From Clostridia bacterium (GTDB lineage Bacteria > Bacillota > Clostridia > Oscillospirales > CAG-272), in contig JAFYBN010000072.1 in the NCBI GenBank assembly GCA_017540175.1, positions 1 through 41,811 on the forward strand: DNA of 41,811 nt, given 5' to 3'. Every line of letters starts with the position of its first letter. Position 1 is the stretch's first letter. Shown piece by piece: positions 18,438 to 26,177 of this stretch. The notes beneath the pieces are model-generated. The model was not told where the DNA came from. It did no database searches and saw only the letters and a program-made list of their open reading frames with translations. The position numbers were made by a program, and so were the translations under genes.

Positions 18438-19265
18438 ATGGCTGATCTCAGAAATTGCGGCGGACAGCGGGACATGGTCTGCATCGACACCAACCGCGTT
18501 CTCGATTCCTGCCGGGATAAGGACTGTTTTGAAAATGTCAGGGTCTATCTGACCGGATGCGGCCAGGACATCGTGAATCATTCAAGCGCCGTGCGCGCCA
18601 AAAGCGCGAAAGTCACGTGGGCGTGCATCGATATCGACAGCGTGCCGTTCAATCGCGGGTTTTATCAGCTTCTCATCCGTATATATTCGCGCATTTCCTT
18701 CGAAGCCTGCACGGGTCCGGGCAGCACGCAGGAATTCGACGGGATCGCGGCGGTCGAGAAAAAGGTGATCCTCTTCGGCGGAGAAGGGAATGTCAGCGTC
18801 TTCAAGAGCGAGCTGAACGGAGCGGGGCTCTGCGCGTGCTCGGGCGGAACGACAGCTTCGAACTCCCTCCCCGTCGCGGTGCTTGAAACGGTCGATCCCA
18901 TTATTCTCGACACAAAGGTCGTCGAGCCCCAGCGTCCCTGCCCGTGCTACACCTGCTGCGCCGTCGACGAAATCCCGGAAAGAGTTTGCTCGCTCTTCCA
19001 GACACCTCTGACCGATGCCGCGCCGGTCCTGCTCGTCTCCCTCGGTTTCTTCTCCGTCGTCCGCATCGAAAGACCCGCGCAGTACCTCGTAAACGCGGTC
19101 GAATACAGCGTCCCCGAAAAAGAATGTGTCGCGCCCGCCATGGAGGATCCCTGCTCCCTCTTTCGGCAAATGGCGTTTCCGATCGCCGAATTCTGCCCGT
19201 CCTCCGCGCCTTCCGGTTCAGGTACCTCCCAGGACAGCGGAAGATGCAGCTGCCAGACCCCGTGA
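18438..19265 (+). CDS. Cys-rich conserved clostridial protein of unknown function
   Basis: About 275 residues from ATG 18438 (MADLRNCGGQ). Alternative in-frame ATGs at 18414, 18417 and 18426 cannot be excluded, because the AAAGG at 18420-18424 is badly spaced for all of them; any start must lie beyond the terminator at 18307-18336. The N-terminal motif with a C-x-x-x-D-C pair (RVLDSCRDKDCFENVRVYLT) and the later FNRGFYQLLIRIY are, from memory, conserved in a clostridial family without a name. Further cysteines sit in LCACSGG, RPCPCYTCC and a C-terminal RCSCQTP. It has no signal peptide. The protein is probably cytosolic or in the spore, but that is a guess. A strong terminator follows. Confidence 0.7.
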   Translation: MADLRNCGGQRDMVCIDTNRVLDSCRDKDCFENVRVYLTGCGQDIVNHSSAVRAKSAKVTWACIDIDSVPFNRGFYQLLIRIYSRISFEACTGPGSTQEFDGIAAVEKKVILFGGEGNVSVFKSELNGAGLCACSGGTTASNSLPVAVLETVDPIILDTKVVEPQRPCPCYTCCAVDEIPERVCSLFQTPLTDAAPVLLVSLGFFSVVRIERPAQYLVNAVEYSVPEKECVAPAMEDPCSLFRQMAFPIAEFCPSSAPSGSGTSQDSGRCSCQTP

Positions 19266-19307
19266 CACCATAGGCATGTCCGCGCTATCCGCGTGAACAT
19301 GTTCCAG

Positions 19308-19336
19308 AACGGCTGACCCGGACTCAGCCGTTTTTT
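19308..19336 (+). terminator. strong intrinsic terminator
   Basis: AACGGCTGA and TCAGCCGTT form a nine-pair stem around a seven-base loop, followed by a T-run. It ends the Cys-rich gene. The 19337-19450 stretch behind it holds nothing I can recognise. Confidence 0.85.
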
Positions 19337-19450
19337 GCTGTTTGCAGATTTCGGTTCCGCTGTATTCCGCACTTGATTGCAGTTCCGTGCCCTCTGAACT
19401 TTACGGAGAAAGAATTTACCGTCACGGGATCACGAATTTACGGAAAATAC

Positions 19451-19479
19451 TTGAAATCGTCGCGTGAGTGATATAAAAT
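19451..19479 (+). promoter_or_regulatory. sigma-A promoter for the nucleotidyltransferase-galE-galM operon
   Basis: TTGAAA (19451-19456), 17 bp, TAAAAT (19474-19479). The leader contains a small hairpin (AATGGG, loop TTCGT, CCCATT) at about 19495-19511, ten bases before the GAGGAGG site; it may affect translation, but no known riboswitch class is recognised. Confidence 0.65.
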
Positions 19480-19530
19480 ATAAAATTGAAATTAAATGGG
19501 TTCGTCCCATTCAATCAGAGGAGGCATCTT

Positions 19531-20433
19531 ATGACCTTATTCATCCTGGCTGCCGGTATGGGCTCCCGCTACGGCGGACTGAAACAGATCGATCCGTTTA
19601 CCGAGAACGGCGAGTTCATCATCGATTTTTCGATCTACGACGCCATCCGCGCCGGCTTTGACCGCGTTGTCTTTGTCATTAAAGAAGAGAACTATGAAGT
19701 CTTCAAGAAAACGGTCGGCTCCCGCATCGAAGGGAAAATCAAGGTAGAATACGTTTTCCAGGGACTTGACAGCGGCGTCTGCCCCGACCGGATCCCCGCC
19801 GAGAGAGTCAAGCCCTGGGGCACGACCCACGCGCTGCTCTGCGGAAAGGACGTTTTGGACGATCCCTTTGCCGTCATCAACGCGGATGATTTCTACGGCC
19901 GCGACGCTTTCGTGAAGGCCGCCGAATACCTGAAGAACATCGACGTGAACAGCTCCCACTTCTGCATGGTCGGCTACCGTCTCGGCAACACTCTGACCGA
20001 CAACGGCAGCGTCGCGAGAGGCGAATGCCACGCCACAGCGGACGGCTATCTCGACAAAATCGTGGAGCGCACCAAGCTCTTCAAGGAAGAGGGCGGCGCG
20101 TATTTCACCGATGAAAACGGCGAAACGGTTCACCTGCCCGACGACACCGTCGTCTCCATGAACTTCTGGGGCTTCACGCCGAAGGTCTTCGAAGGGCTTT
20201 CCGAAGATTTCGACGCGTTCCTCGACGATCCCGACCGCGAACCGCTCAAGAGCGAATGCCTGCTGCCGAATACCATCGGAAAGATGATCAAAGCGGGCGA
20301 CTGCGACGTCGAAGTGCTCACCACGACGGCGAAGTGGTTCGGCGTGACCTACGCGAACGACAAGCCCGACGTCATCGCCAAGCTCAAGGCTCTGATCGAG
20401 GCGGGCGAATATCCGAACGGTCTCTGGAAATAA
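19531..20433 (+). CDS. sugar-1-phosphate nucleotidyltransferase family protein
   Basis: A 300-residue protein starting at ATG 19531 directly behind GAGGAGG; an in-frame ATG at 19486 lies too close to the promoter to be useful. The N-terminal [14 protein letters not shown] is the nucleotide-binding loop of NTP_transferase enzymes, and VINADDFYG carries the metal-binding Asp. Such enzymes form an NDP-sugar from NTP and a sugar 1-phosphate. It lies 13 bp from galE, so a UDP-hexose or UDP-N-acetylhexosamine product is plausible. It is not the ordinary UDP-glucose pyrophosphorylase GalU, nor a GalT (HIT-fold) protein. The sugar specificity is inference. Confidence 0.75.
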   Translation: MTLFILAAGMGSRYGGLKQIDPFTENGEFIIDFSIYDAIRAGFDRVVFVIKEENYEVFKKTVGSRIEGKIKVEYVFQGLDSGVCPDRIPAERVKPWGTTHALLCGKDVLDDPFAVINADDFYGRDAFVKAAEYLKNIDVNSSHFCMVGYRLGNTLTDNGSVARGECHATADGYLDKIVERTKLFKEEGGAYFTDENGETVHLPDDTVVSMNFWGFTPKVFEGLSEDFDAFLDDPDREPLKSECLLPNTIGKMIKAGDCDVEVLTTTAKWFGVTYANDKPDVIAKLKALIEAGEYPNGLWK

Positions 20434-20446
20434 GCGGAGGGAAGCG

Positions 20447-21463
20447 ATGGCTATTCTTGTAACGGGCGGCGCGGGCTATATCGGCTCCCATACCGTCGTG
20501 GAACTGCAGAACGCCGGCTATGACGTCGTTGTGTGCGACAACCTTTCGAATTCCTCCGAAAAATCCCTCAAACGCGTGGAACAGATCACGGGCAAGCCGG
20601 TGAAGTTCTATCTCGCCGATATCCGGAGCCGCGAGGATATGGAACGGATCTTTGAAAACGAAGCGATCGATTCCGTCATTCATTTCGCGGGACTCAAGGC
20701 CGTCGGCGAATCCGTCGCCAAGCCGTGGGAGTATTATACCAACAATATCTCCGGTACGCTCGTCCTTGTCGACGTTATGCGGAAGCACGGCTGCAAAAAC
20801 ATCATTTTCTCGTCCTCCGCGACGGTTTACGGCTCCCCGGCGTTTGTTCCGATCACGGAAGAATGCCCGAAAGGGAACTGCACCAATCCCTACGGCTGGA
20901 CGAAATCCATGCTCGAACAGATCCTTTCCGATATCCAGAAGGCGGATCCGGAATGGAACGTCGTTCTGCTGCGCTATTTCAACCCCATCGGCGCGCACAA
21001 GACCGGTCTCATCGGCGAAAATCCGAACGGCATTCCGAACAACCTCATGCCCTATATCACGCAGGTAGCGGTCGGCAAGCGCGAGAAGCTCACCGTTTTC
21101 GGAAACGATTATAAGACGCATGACGGAACCGGCGTACGCGATTATATCCACGTCGTCGACCTCGCGAAGGGTCACGTCTGCGCGCTGAACAAAATCAAAG
21201 AGGACTGCGGGCTCAAGATTTACAACCTCGGAACCGGCATCGGCTACAGCGTGCTCGATATCGTGAACAATTTCGAAGCGGCGACCGGCGTGAAGATCCC
21301 CTACGTCATCGGCGCCCGCCGTCCCGGCGACATCGACGAATGCTATTCCTCCGCCGCGCTCGCGGAAAAAGAGCTCGGCTGGAAGGCTGAGAACGGCATC
21401 CGCGAAATGTGCGAAGACTCCTGGAGATGGCAGAAGAACAACCCGAACGGGTACGACGACTGA
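20447..21463 (+). CDS. galE: UDP-glucose 4-epimerase
   Basis: A 338-residue SDR-fold enzyme interconverting UDP-galactose and UDP-glucose (possibly also the N-acetyl forms) with bound NAD. The GGAGYIGSH loop (residues 7-15) binds NAD. The catalytic triad is visible as the SSSATVYG serine region and the Y149-x-x-x-K153 pair. The length is standard. The residue that gates N-acetyl sugars (Tyr/Cys near position 300 in other GalE proteins) was not assigned here. It sits between the nucleotidyltransferase and galM, 13 bp and 25 bp apart. Confidence 0.93.
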   Translation: MAILVTGGAGYIGSHTVVELQNAGYDVVVCDNLSNSSEKSLKRVEQITGKPVKFYLADIRSREDMERIFENEAIDSVIHFAGLKAVGESVAKPWEYYTNNISGTLVLVDVMRKHGCKNIIFSSSATVYGSPAFVPITEECPKGNCTNPYGWTKSMLEQILSDIQKADPEWNVVLLRYFNPIGAHKTGLIGENPNGIPNNLMPYITQVAVGKREKLTVFGNDYKTHDGTGVRDYIHVVDLAKGHVCALNKIKEDCGLKIYNLGTGIGYSVLDIVNNFEAATGVKIPYVIGARRPGDIDECYSSAALAEKELGWKAENGIREMCEDSWRWQKNNPNGYDD

Positions 21464-21488
21464 ACGAACTGAAAAGGAGATACACCCC

Positions 21489-22544
21489 ATGATCAAGAAA
21501 GAACTCTTCGGCAAACTCCCCTGCGGCTGCGAAGTTTACGCTTATACGCTTTGCAACTGCGGGATCGCCTCCGTCTGCGTGCTGAATTACGGCGGCATTC
21601 TGAAAAACATCTTTGTCAAGGATAAGAACGGCGTCGAAGCGGACGTGATCTGCGGCTTCGACACCATCGACGGCTATCTGACCTCCGGCGGCTATCAGGG
21701 CGCTCTCATCGGACGCATCGGAAACCGGATCGCGGACAGCAAATTCACGCTCGACGGGAAGGAGTATCAGCTCTTTGCGAACGACGGCAAGAATTCCCTC
21801 CACGGCGGAGAAAAGGGCTTCAACGCGAAGATCTGGGACGTGGAAGAAGCGGGCACGGATGAAGAGCCCGCGCTCATCCTCACCTATACGAGCCCGGACG
21901 GAGAAGAGAACTACCCCGGCACGCTCTCCGTCAAAGTCACCTACACCCTGACGAAGGCTTCCGGTCTCAAGATCCATTACGAAGCCGAGACGGACAAGAC
22001 CACCATCGTGAATCTGACGAACCACGCATATTATAACCTCGGCGGATATGATTCCGGCGTGATCGACGATCAGATGCTCCAGCTCGACTGCTGCGCGATC
22101 AACGGGCTTGACAGCGGGCTCATTCCCGACGGTTCTCTCATCGACGTGACCGGAACGCCCTATGATTTCCGCAAGGCGACTCCCATCGGCGCGGGCTTCG
22201 GCTCCGACTACCCGATGATGAAGGAATTCGGCGGCTACGACAACAATTTCGTCTTCTCCGCGTACAACGGTCAGTTCAGACCGCGCGGGTTCGTCTGCGA
22301 TCCGAAATCCGGCCGGAAGATGACACTGTGGACCGATCTGCCGTGCGTTCAAATCTACACGGCAAATATGATCAACGTGGACGACGCGCCGTTCAAGGGA
22401 GGCGTGAAGCAGTACAGGCACTGCGCAGTCTGCCTTGAGACCCAGTGCACGCCGGACGCTGTGAATCATCCCGAGTTCCCGAGCACCGTTCTGAAACCGG
22501 GAGAGAAGTACGACACTACAACCATGTACGTCTTCGAGAACTGA
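21489..22544 (+). CDS. galM: aldose 1-epimerase (galactose mutarotase)
   Basis: A 351-residue protein converting beta- to alpha-galactose (or glucose) for the first step of sugar use. His105 in NSLHGGEKGF and His179 in LTNHAYYNLGG are the expected active-site histidines, and the catalytic Glu falls in VCLETQ near residue 319. There is no signal peptide, so it is cytosolic. It is the last gene of the operon, ending at the terminator at 22583-22617. No galactokinase or GalT lies in the window. Confidence 0.92.
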   Translation: MIKKELFGKLPCGCEVYAYTLCNCGIASVCVLNYGGILKNIFVKDKNGVEADVICGFDTIDGYLTSGGYQGALIGRIGNRIADSKFTLDGKEYQLFANDGKNSLHGGEKGFNAKIWDVEEAGTDEEPALILTYTSPDGEENYPGTLSVKVTYTLTKASGLKIHYEAETDKTTIVNLTNHAYYNLGGYDSGVIDDQMLQLDCCAINGLDSGLIPDGSLIDVTGTPYDFRKATPIGAGFGSDYPMMKEFGGYDNNFVFSAYNGQFRPRGFVCDPKSGRKMTLWTDLPCVQIYTANMINVDDAPFKGGVKQYRHCAVCLETQCTPDAVNHPEFPSTVLKPGEKYDTTTMYVFEN

Positions 22545-22582
22545 GGATCCTTTCCGATCCTACCGTCACACCTCCGTCCATC

Positions 22583-22617
22583 AGGCTGATCTCCCTTCAA
22601 GGGGGCTCAGCCTTTTT
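22583..22617 (+). terminator. intrinsic terminator after galM
   Basis: AGGCTGA and TCAGCCT enclose an inner CCCTT/AAGGG hairpin and are followed by five Ts. Confidence 0.8.
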
Positions 22618-22685
22618 CGAATGTAAAATCGATGCAGGGAAGGGGGCCCGATTGTCTGCGGGGAAGCGGGTTTTGTCCTTTTACC

Positions 22686-22714
22686 GGAATAAGCTGTTTT
22701 TGATCTCATATACT
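22686..22714 (+). promoter_or_regulatory. sigma-E-like promoter of spoIIID
   Basis: GGAATAA (22686-22692), 14 bp, CATATACT (22707-22714). This fits the sigma-E pattern (an ATA-containing -35 element and a CATACAnT-like -10 element), not sigma-A. SpoIIID in Bacillus is transcribed by mother-cell sigma-E, so the position before spoIIID supports the call. The match is judged by eye. Confidence 0.6.
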
Positions 22715-22742
22715 GAACCGAAGAAACCATTCGGAGGGGATT

Positions 22743-23054
22743 ATGAGATTCGATTACTACGAACGGAGCGCGATTCTCGGACAGTACATTCTTGAAAACA
22801 GCGCGACGGTGCGGGAAACGGCGGCGCAATTCGGTGTCAGCAAATCCACGGTTCACAAGGACGTGACGGAAAAGCTCAGACGGGACAATCCCGCGTTGTA
22901 CCGATCGGTCAAGCATGTGCTCGATATCAACAAGGCGGAGCGCCATCTGCGCGGCGGCGAGGCGACAAGACAGAAGTATCTGCACATGCATGAGCTGCAA
23001 AACACCGCAGAGGCCGTTGATGTTTCGGGAACCGAAGGAAAACCTGAAATCTGA
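22743..23054 (+). CDS. spoIIID: SpoIIID, mother-cell sporulation transcription regulator
   Basis: A 103-residue DNA-binding protein that switches many mother-cell genes during sporulation after sigma-E and before sigma-K. The helix-turn-helix at TVRETAAQFGVSKSTVHKDV and the following RYSPLY-like segment (here PALYRSVKHVLDINKAERH) are diagnostic. The basic C-terminal region HLRGGEATRQKYL matches the second DNA contact. It is slightly longer than the Bacillus protein (93 residues). The GGAGGGG site precedes ATG 22743. The gene stands alone. Confidence 0.93.
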   Translation: MRFDYYERSAILGQYILENSATVRETAAQFGVSKSTVHKDVTEKLRRDNPALYRSVKHVLDINKAERHLRGGEATRQKYLHMHELQNTAEAVDVSGTEGKPEI

Positions 23055-23100
23055 CGAAACTGGGGATGAGTCCGGCGGATAGTTTGTCAATGTTTCAATA

Positions 23101-23130
23101 TTGACAAATCCGCCATTTTTTTGTTATAAT
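23101..23130 (+). promoter_or_regulatory. sigma-A promoter for the ECF transporter gene
   Basis: TTGACA (23101-23106), 18 bp, TATAAT (23125-23130). The next start codon is 160 bp away, so the transcript has an unusually long leader. Confidence 0.8.
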
Positions 23131-23216
23131 AAGAGATGCAGGGAAGGCTTCAACCGCGTGGACGCGGGAAAACTCAGATGTTCGACCGAAGGAGTTGTGC
23201 CCCTGCCGCTCTTGGG
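23131..23216 (+). ncRNA. structured 5' leader, candidate riboswitch of unassigned class
   Basis: The leader of the ECF gene can fold into a three-way junction. The closing stem pairs AAGAG with CTCTT and GCAGGG with CCCTGC across a two-by-two internal loop. The first inner hairpin is CCGCG-TGGA-CGCGG, and the second has AACTC/GAGTT at its base with a TTC-GACC-GAA tip. The unpaired joining segment AAGGCTTCAA is a candidate ligand pocket. It does not match the THF, TPP, FMN, cobalamin, preQ1 or T-box consensus as I remember them. Control of an uptake gene by such a leader is a common arrangement; the ligand and class are unknown. Confidence 0.45.
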
Positions 23217-23217
23217 A

Positions 23218-23249
23218 AAATTATACAAAATGCAAATTTTGTATAATTT
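23218..23249 (+). promoter_or_regulatory. AT-rich 14-bp perfect palindrome before the ECF gene
   Basis: Two 14-base arms (AAATTATACAAAAT and its reverse complement) flank a GCAA loop, a GNRA tetraloop in RNA. No T-run follows at once, so it is not a plain terminator. It sits between the structured leader and the ribosome site (GGAGG at about 23279). It may be a repressor operator, an RNA stability hairpin or an expression-platform element. Confidence 0.55.
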
Positions 23250-23290
23250 AGGGAAGCGATTTTCCAACGGATTCATGTGGAGGACTCTAA

Positions 23291-23887
23291 ATGGAACGCA
23301 AAAAAATTGACGTGCGCAAACTGACGAGAGTCGGTATTTTAATTGCGGTAGTTGTTATTCTTCAACTTCTTCCGATAAGGTTCGGAACAGTTGAGATTAA
23401 TCTTGCGCTGATTCCGATCGTTCTCGGCGCGCTCTTGTACGGACCCATGATCGGCGCTTTTCTCGGTGTTATTGACGGTATTGTCATTTTGCTTCTTCCC
23501 GGGACCGGCGCATTCTTGAGCTTTAATCCCATCTGCACCATTCTGATGTGTCTGCTGAAAACAGGATTGGCAGGTCTTGTTGCCGGGTTCCTTTACAAGT
23601 CCTTGCGCAAGTTTGATGAAACCGTAGGCGTTACGGTCGCGGCTTTTTCCGCACCGATCATCAATACGGGTATCTTTATGATCGGCGTGCTGACGATTTT
23701 CAGCGGAATGTTTGAGGGCGCGGCAGCCGCGGACGGTATGTCCCTGTTCAAGTTTGTCATCGTTTCATTCATCACAACGAATTTCCTCGTTGAGATCATC
23801 GTGACCATGCTGCTTTCTCCCGTTTTGATTCGTCTTGTGGCAATGTACAAGCGTAAAACAAAAACGAAGATCCCTGACGAAGAGTGA
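23291..23887 (+). CDS. ECF transporter S-component (substrate-binding membrane subunit)
   Basis: A 198-residue protein with about six membrane helices, an N-terminal positive stretch (RKKIDVRKLTR) and the ECF S-component layout ALIPIVLGALLYGPMIGAFLG, which recalls the broad PF12822 group that includes pantothenate-type PanT proteins. S-components bind vitamins or other micronutrients and join a shared energising module (EcfT/EcfA), which is not in this window, so this is a group II (shared-module) system. The substrate is not assigned. The long structured leader and AT palindrome upstream suggest regulation by the transported compound or a regulator. A bidirectional terminator follows. Confidence 0.85.
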   Translation: MERKKIDVRKLTRVGILIAVVVILQLLPIRFGTVEINLALIPIVLGALLYGPMIGAFLGVIDGIVILLLPGTGAFLSFNPICTILMCLLKTGLAGLVAGFLYKSLRKFDETVGVTVAAFSAPIINTGIFMIGVLTIFSGMFEGAAAADGMSLFKFVIVSFITTNFLVEIIVTMLLSPVLIRLVAMYKRKTKTKIPDEE

Positions 23888-23933
23888 TCGAAATACAACC
23901 ACCTCAAACGTAGTACACAATTTATTTTACAAT

Positions 23934-23976
23934 AAAAACTGATGCAGACGGAGCTGATCCGTCTGCATCAGTTTTT
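23934..23976. terminator. long perfect bidirectional terminator
   Basis: Two 19-base arms pair perfectly around a five-base loop. The A-run at the left and T-run at the right make it a terminator in both directions, for the ECF gene (plus) and the sulfotransferase gene (minus). Confidence 0.9.
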
Positions 23977-24011
23977 GATCGTTCTGTTTCCGTTTCCTGA
24001 GGCACGCTTTC

Positions 24012-24731
24012 TCAATCGGGTTCGTACCCGAGCTCCTCCATATCCCCTTCAAAGAAATCGAACATATGCGTTCCGCTGTCCGTCTTGTACCGTCCGACGG
24101 AATCGGGGCGCATTTCGATTTTCGCGATCGGAATGCCGAGAAAATCGGAAATCCGCGCGATGGTGTTGTCCTGATCGAACACCATGTCTTCGAAGCGGAC
24201 CTTCAGCGCGTATTTCGGCTCTGGCGTCGCCCGGACGATCTCCCGCTGATACAGCCAGCTCACAGCCCTGTCGTGTCTGACGTCTCCTGTTTTATCGTAC
24301 TTCACCCCGAAATCGCCGAGATCGTCCGTCAGGTGCGCGCCGAGAATGCAGTCGCGCGGGTCGCGCACCCAGAAGATATAACGGATATCCGGGAACATCC
24401 GGACGATCCACGGATAGACGAGCGTCGTCTCCGGGATCTTCCAGCCCTTGTACGGCGCGTCGGAAGACAGCACGCTGTGCAGGTATTCCTCGATCAATGT
24501 TTTGAATTCTGCAGGTATTTCCGCCTCGAGCGCCCGGGTGAAATCCCAGCGGTTGTTTTCCTTATAATCCACATAACGCGCAAAAACGCGGCAGGCGTCG
24601 TACATTTTTCCGGGCGGCAGAAGGTCGCCGGAGACATTGAGCGGCTCTCCCATAAATACGCCGCTGGCGGTGAGCGTGTGCGATATGGAGCGCGTGCCTG
24701 AATGACCGCGCCCGATGACGGTGATGAGCAT
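24012..24731 (-). CDS. sulfotransferase-family protein
   Basis: A 239-residue protein from ATG 24731 (GAGGT about 6 nt upstream; the longer in-frame form would begin inside the promoter). The N-terminal GRGHSGTRSISHTL is the 5'-phosphosulfate loop of PAPS-dependent sulfotransferases, and IFWVRDPRDCILGAH is the 3'-phosphate-binding strand and arginine. The C-terminal FEDMV and FLGI motifs also fit. The family moves sulfate from PAPS to a hydroxyl or amine. The acceptor is unknown, and no PAPS-forming genes are near. Such genes in anaerobic Clostridia are scattered and may act on a polysaccharide or lipid. Confidence 0.75.
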   Translation of the reverse strand: MLITVIGRGHSGTRSISHTLTASGVFMGEPLNVSGDLLPPGKMYDACRVFARYVDYKENNRWDFTRALEAEIPAEFKTLIEEYLHSVLSSDAPYKGWKIPETTLVYPWIVRMFPDIRYIFWVRDPRDCILGAHLTDDLGDFGVKYDKTGDVRHDRAVSWLYQREIVRATPEPKYALKVRFEDMVFDQDNTIARISDFLGIPIAKIEMRPDSVGRYKTDSGTHMFDFFEGDMEELGYEPD

Positions 24732-24763
24732 GCATGTGACCTCTTTTCCGTTGTTCTGTTCTG

Positions 24764-24792
24764 AGTGTAGCACATTCCCCGCCCGATGTCAA
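24764..24792 (-). promoter_or_regulatory. sigma-A promoter for the sulfotransferase gene
   Basis: Minus strand TTGACA (24792-24787), 17 bp, TACACT (24769-24764). The leader is about 25 nt. Confidence 0.7.
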
Positions 24793-24858
24793 GAATTTTC
24801 TCGTTTTCCTTCTTAAAATTGTGCACCCTCACAAAATTCGAAAAAATCGCCGAGGGGC

Positions 24859-24887
24859 TTTCAAAATTGCGGACAATATGCTATAAT
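24859..24887 (+). promoter_or_regulatory. sigma-A promoter for the flavodoxin-like gene
   Basis: TATAAT (24882-24887) with a weak TTTCAA (24859-24864) 17 bp upstream. The promoter pair with the sulfotransferase is divergent. Confidence 0.6.
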
Positions 24888-24929
24888 TTAGAGTGAATTA
24901 TCAATGCTACAAAGGTGGAGGAAACAGCT

Positions 24930-25397
24930 ATGAAAATGAGAGTTATGTATGCAACGAAAAAAGGCAAGATGATCACATACGCCGAAGCGATCGGCGCAGC
25001 GTGCGGATGTCTTGTCAACGATATTCCCCCGGCATATCCCGCCGACAAGGAACGCCTTGTGCTCATCGGGCTCCCCGCGGGAGGCGCTCCCGAGGATCGC
25101 GTCAGACGTTTCTGCAGCGAGCTCTCCTTTGACAAAACCGCGTACGTCGCCCTTTTCATTGACGGTGCGCCGGACTCCGAGACGGAGAATCAGGTCAAGG
25201 AAATTCTGCGCAGCGCGGGCACCAATGTTCTGGAAGAGACCTATTACGTAGACACCGGCCGCTTCAATTTCTCCAAAAAGATCTCTCTTGAAGAGCGTCA
25301 GCACATCGTTGACTGGGCGAGAAAAATGCAGAACTGGGTCATCCAGCTCAACGGCAAGGCCCCGACCACGAAAACCTACGAACCCGAAGCGAAATAA
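24930..25397 (+). CDS. flavodoxin-like fold protein, divergent
   Basis: A 155-residue protein from ATG 24930, 9 nt after GGTGGAGG. The order of strands (MRVMYATKKGKM, RLVLIGLPAGGAP, AYVALFIDGAPD) and the length fit a flavodoxin-like fold. The phosphate-binding loop is not the standard T/S-x-T-G-N-T, so FMN binding is uncertain. The C-terminal residues LEERQHIVDWARKMQNWV form a final helix. The role is probably redox or regulatory, but not assigned. A leaky terminator at 25410-25440 separates it from the YhhN-like gene. Confidence 0.6.
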   Translation: MKMRVMYATKKGKMITYAEAIGAACGCLVNDIPPAYPADKERLVLIGLPAGGAPEDRVRRFCSELSFDKTAYVALFIDGAPDSETENQVKEILRSAGTNVLEETYYVDTGRFNFSKKISLEERQHIVDWARKMQNWVIQLNGKAPTTKTYEPEAK

Positions 25398-25409
25398 TCC
25401 GAACAACAC

Positions 25410-25440
25410 GAGCGGGAGTCACACGGCTCCCCGCTCTTTT
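25410..25440 (+). terminator. imperfect, possibly leaky terminator
   Basis: GAGCGGGAG pairs with CTCCCCGCTC with one bulged base and is followed by TTTTC. The next gene starts 30 bp later with no promoter in between, so some transcripts must pass through. Confidence 0.6.
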
Positions 25441-25469
25441 CATCTTTGCCAAATGAGGAGGAAGTTTTC

Positions 25470-26123
25470 ATGCGATATCTTCTGCTGCTGATTCCGGTTC
25501 TGTTCGCCGTCCTCCATTATTTGACCGGCAAATACCCGTTCAGCGCGCTCGTGACGATCTCGTGCGCCGTCTCTTGTTTCTTTGCGCCGGCCGGCGTCAG
25601 CATGTGGATCATCGCGGCGTATCTTCTCTCCGTGATCGGCGATTATTTCATGGCGCACTCCGACGGAAAGAACGGGGACAAAATGCTCCTCGGCGGCATC
25701 TCGGGCTTTTTCTGCGCGCATGTCTGTTTTTTCGTGTACAGTCTCTTCTCTTCCCTCCTCTTTCAGCCGGGCGACGCATTTCCGTATATCCGAACGGCGG
25801 TCTGCCTGCTGCTGATTGCAGTGTATTCCGTTTTTCTCGGAAAGCAGCTTCTTCCCGCCGTCGAAGAACGTTTTCTCAAAATCGGCGCGGCGGTTTACGC
25901 GTGCATTTCCCTCCTCGTGATGACCTCTTCCCTGCTCTACGCTGTTCCCACGCTGTCCGCGGCGCTTTTCGTTTCCGGGATCGCGTGCATCATGATTTCG
26001 GACACGATCATCGCGTATTCGCGGTTTTTGAAGGTGAAGAAGTGGAACCGCTTGATTTGTCCGCTGTATTTTGCCTGCCACATCCTCGTCGCCGGATCGG
26101 TGTTTGCCCTTCCGAGCCCGTAA
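25470..26123 (+). CDS. YhhN-family membrane protein (lysoplasmalogenase-like)
   Basis: A 217-residue protein with about eight membrane helices. The motifs GDYFMAHSDGKN near residue 65 and SDTIIAYSRFL near residue 180 match the two conserved Asp-containing signatures of YhhN/TMEM86. Family members hydrolyse the vinyl ether of lysoplasmalogen; plasmalogens are common lipids of anaerobic Clostridia, so the activity would make sense. ATG 25470 follows GAGGAGG; an upstream in-frame ATG at 25446 has no such site. It is presumably expressed by read-through from the flavodoxin-like gene. Confidence 0.8.
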   Translation: MRYLLLLIPVLFAVLHYLTGKYPFSALVTISCAVSCFFAPAGVSMWIIAAYLLSVIGDYFMAHSDGKNGDKMLLGGISGFFCAHVCFFVYSLFSSLLFQPGDAFPYIRTAVCLLLIAVYSVFLGKQLLPAVEERFLKIGAAVYACISLLVMTSSLLYAVPTLSAALFVSGIACIMISDTIIAYSRFLKVKKWNRLICPLYFACHILVAGSVFALPSP

Positions 26124-26177
26124 AACCTGTCAGAAACGCAGAAAACGCAGAAATCCGAAATTTTTTTCAAAAACCTC

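Noticed and set aside
23131-23216. THF, preQ1, FMN, TPP, cobalamin riboswitch or T-box
   Set aside because: The conserved cores as I remember them are absent; kept only as an unassigned leader.
23101-23310. 69-residue frame across the ECF leader
   Set aside because: It begins in the -35 box and runs through the structured leader; no ribosome site.
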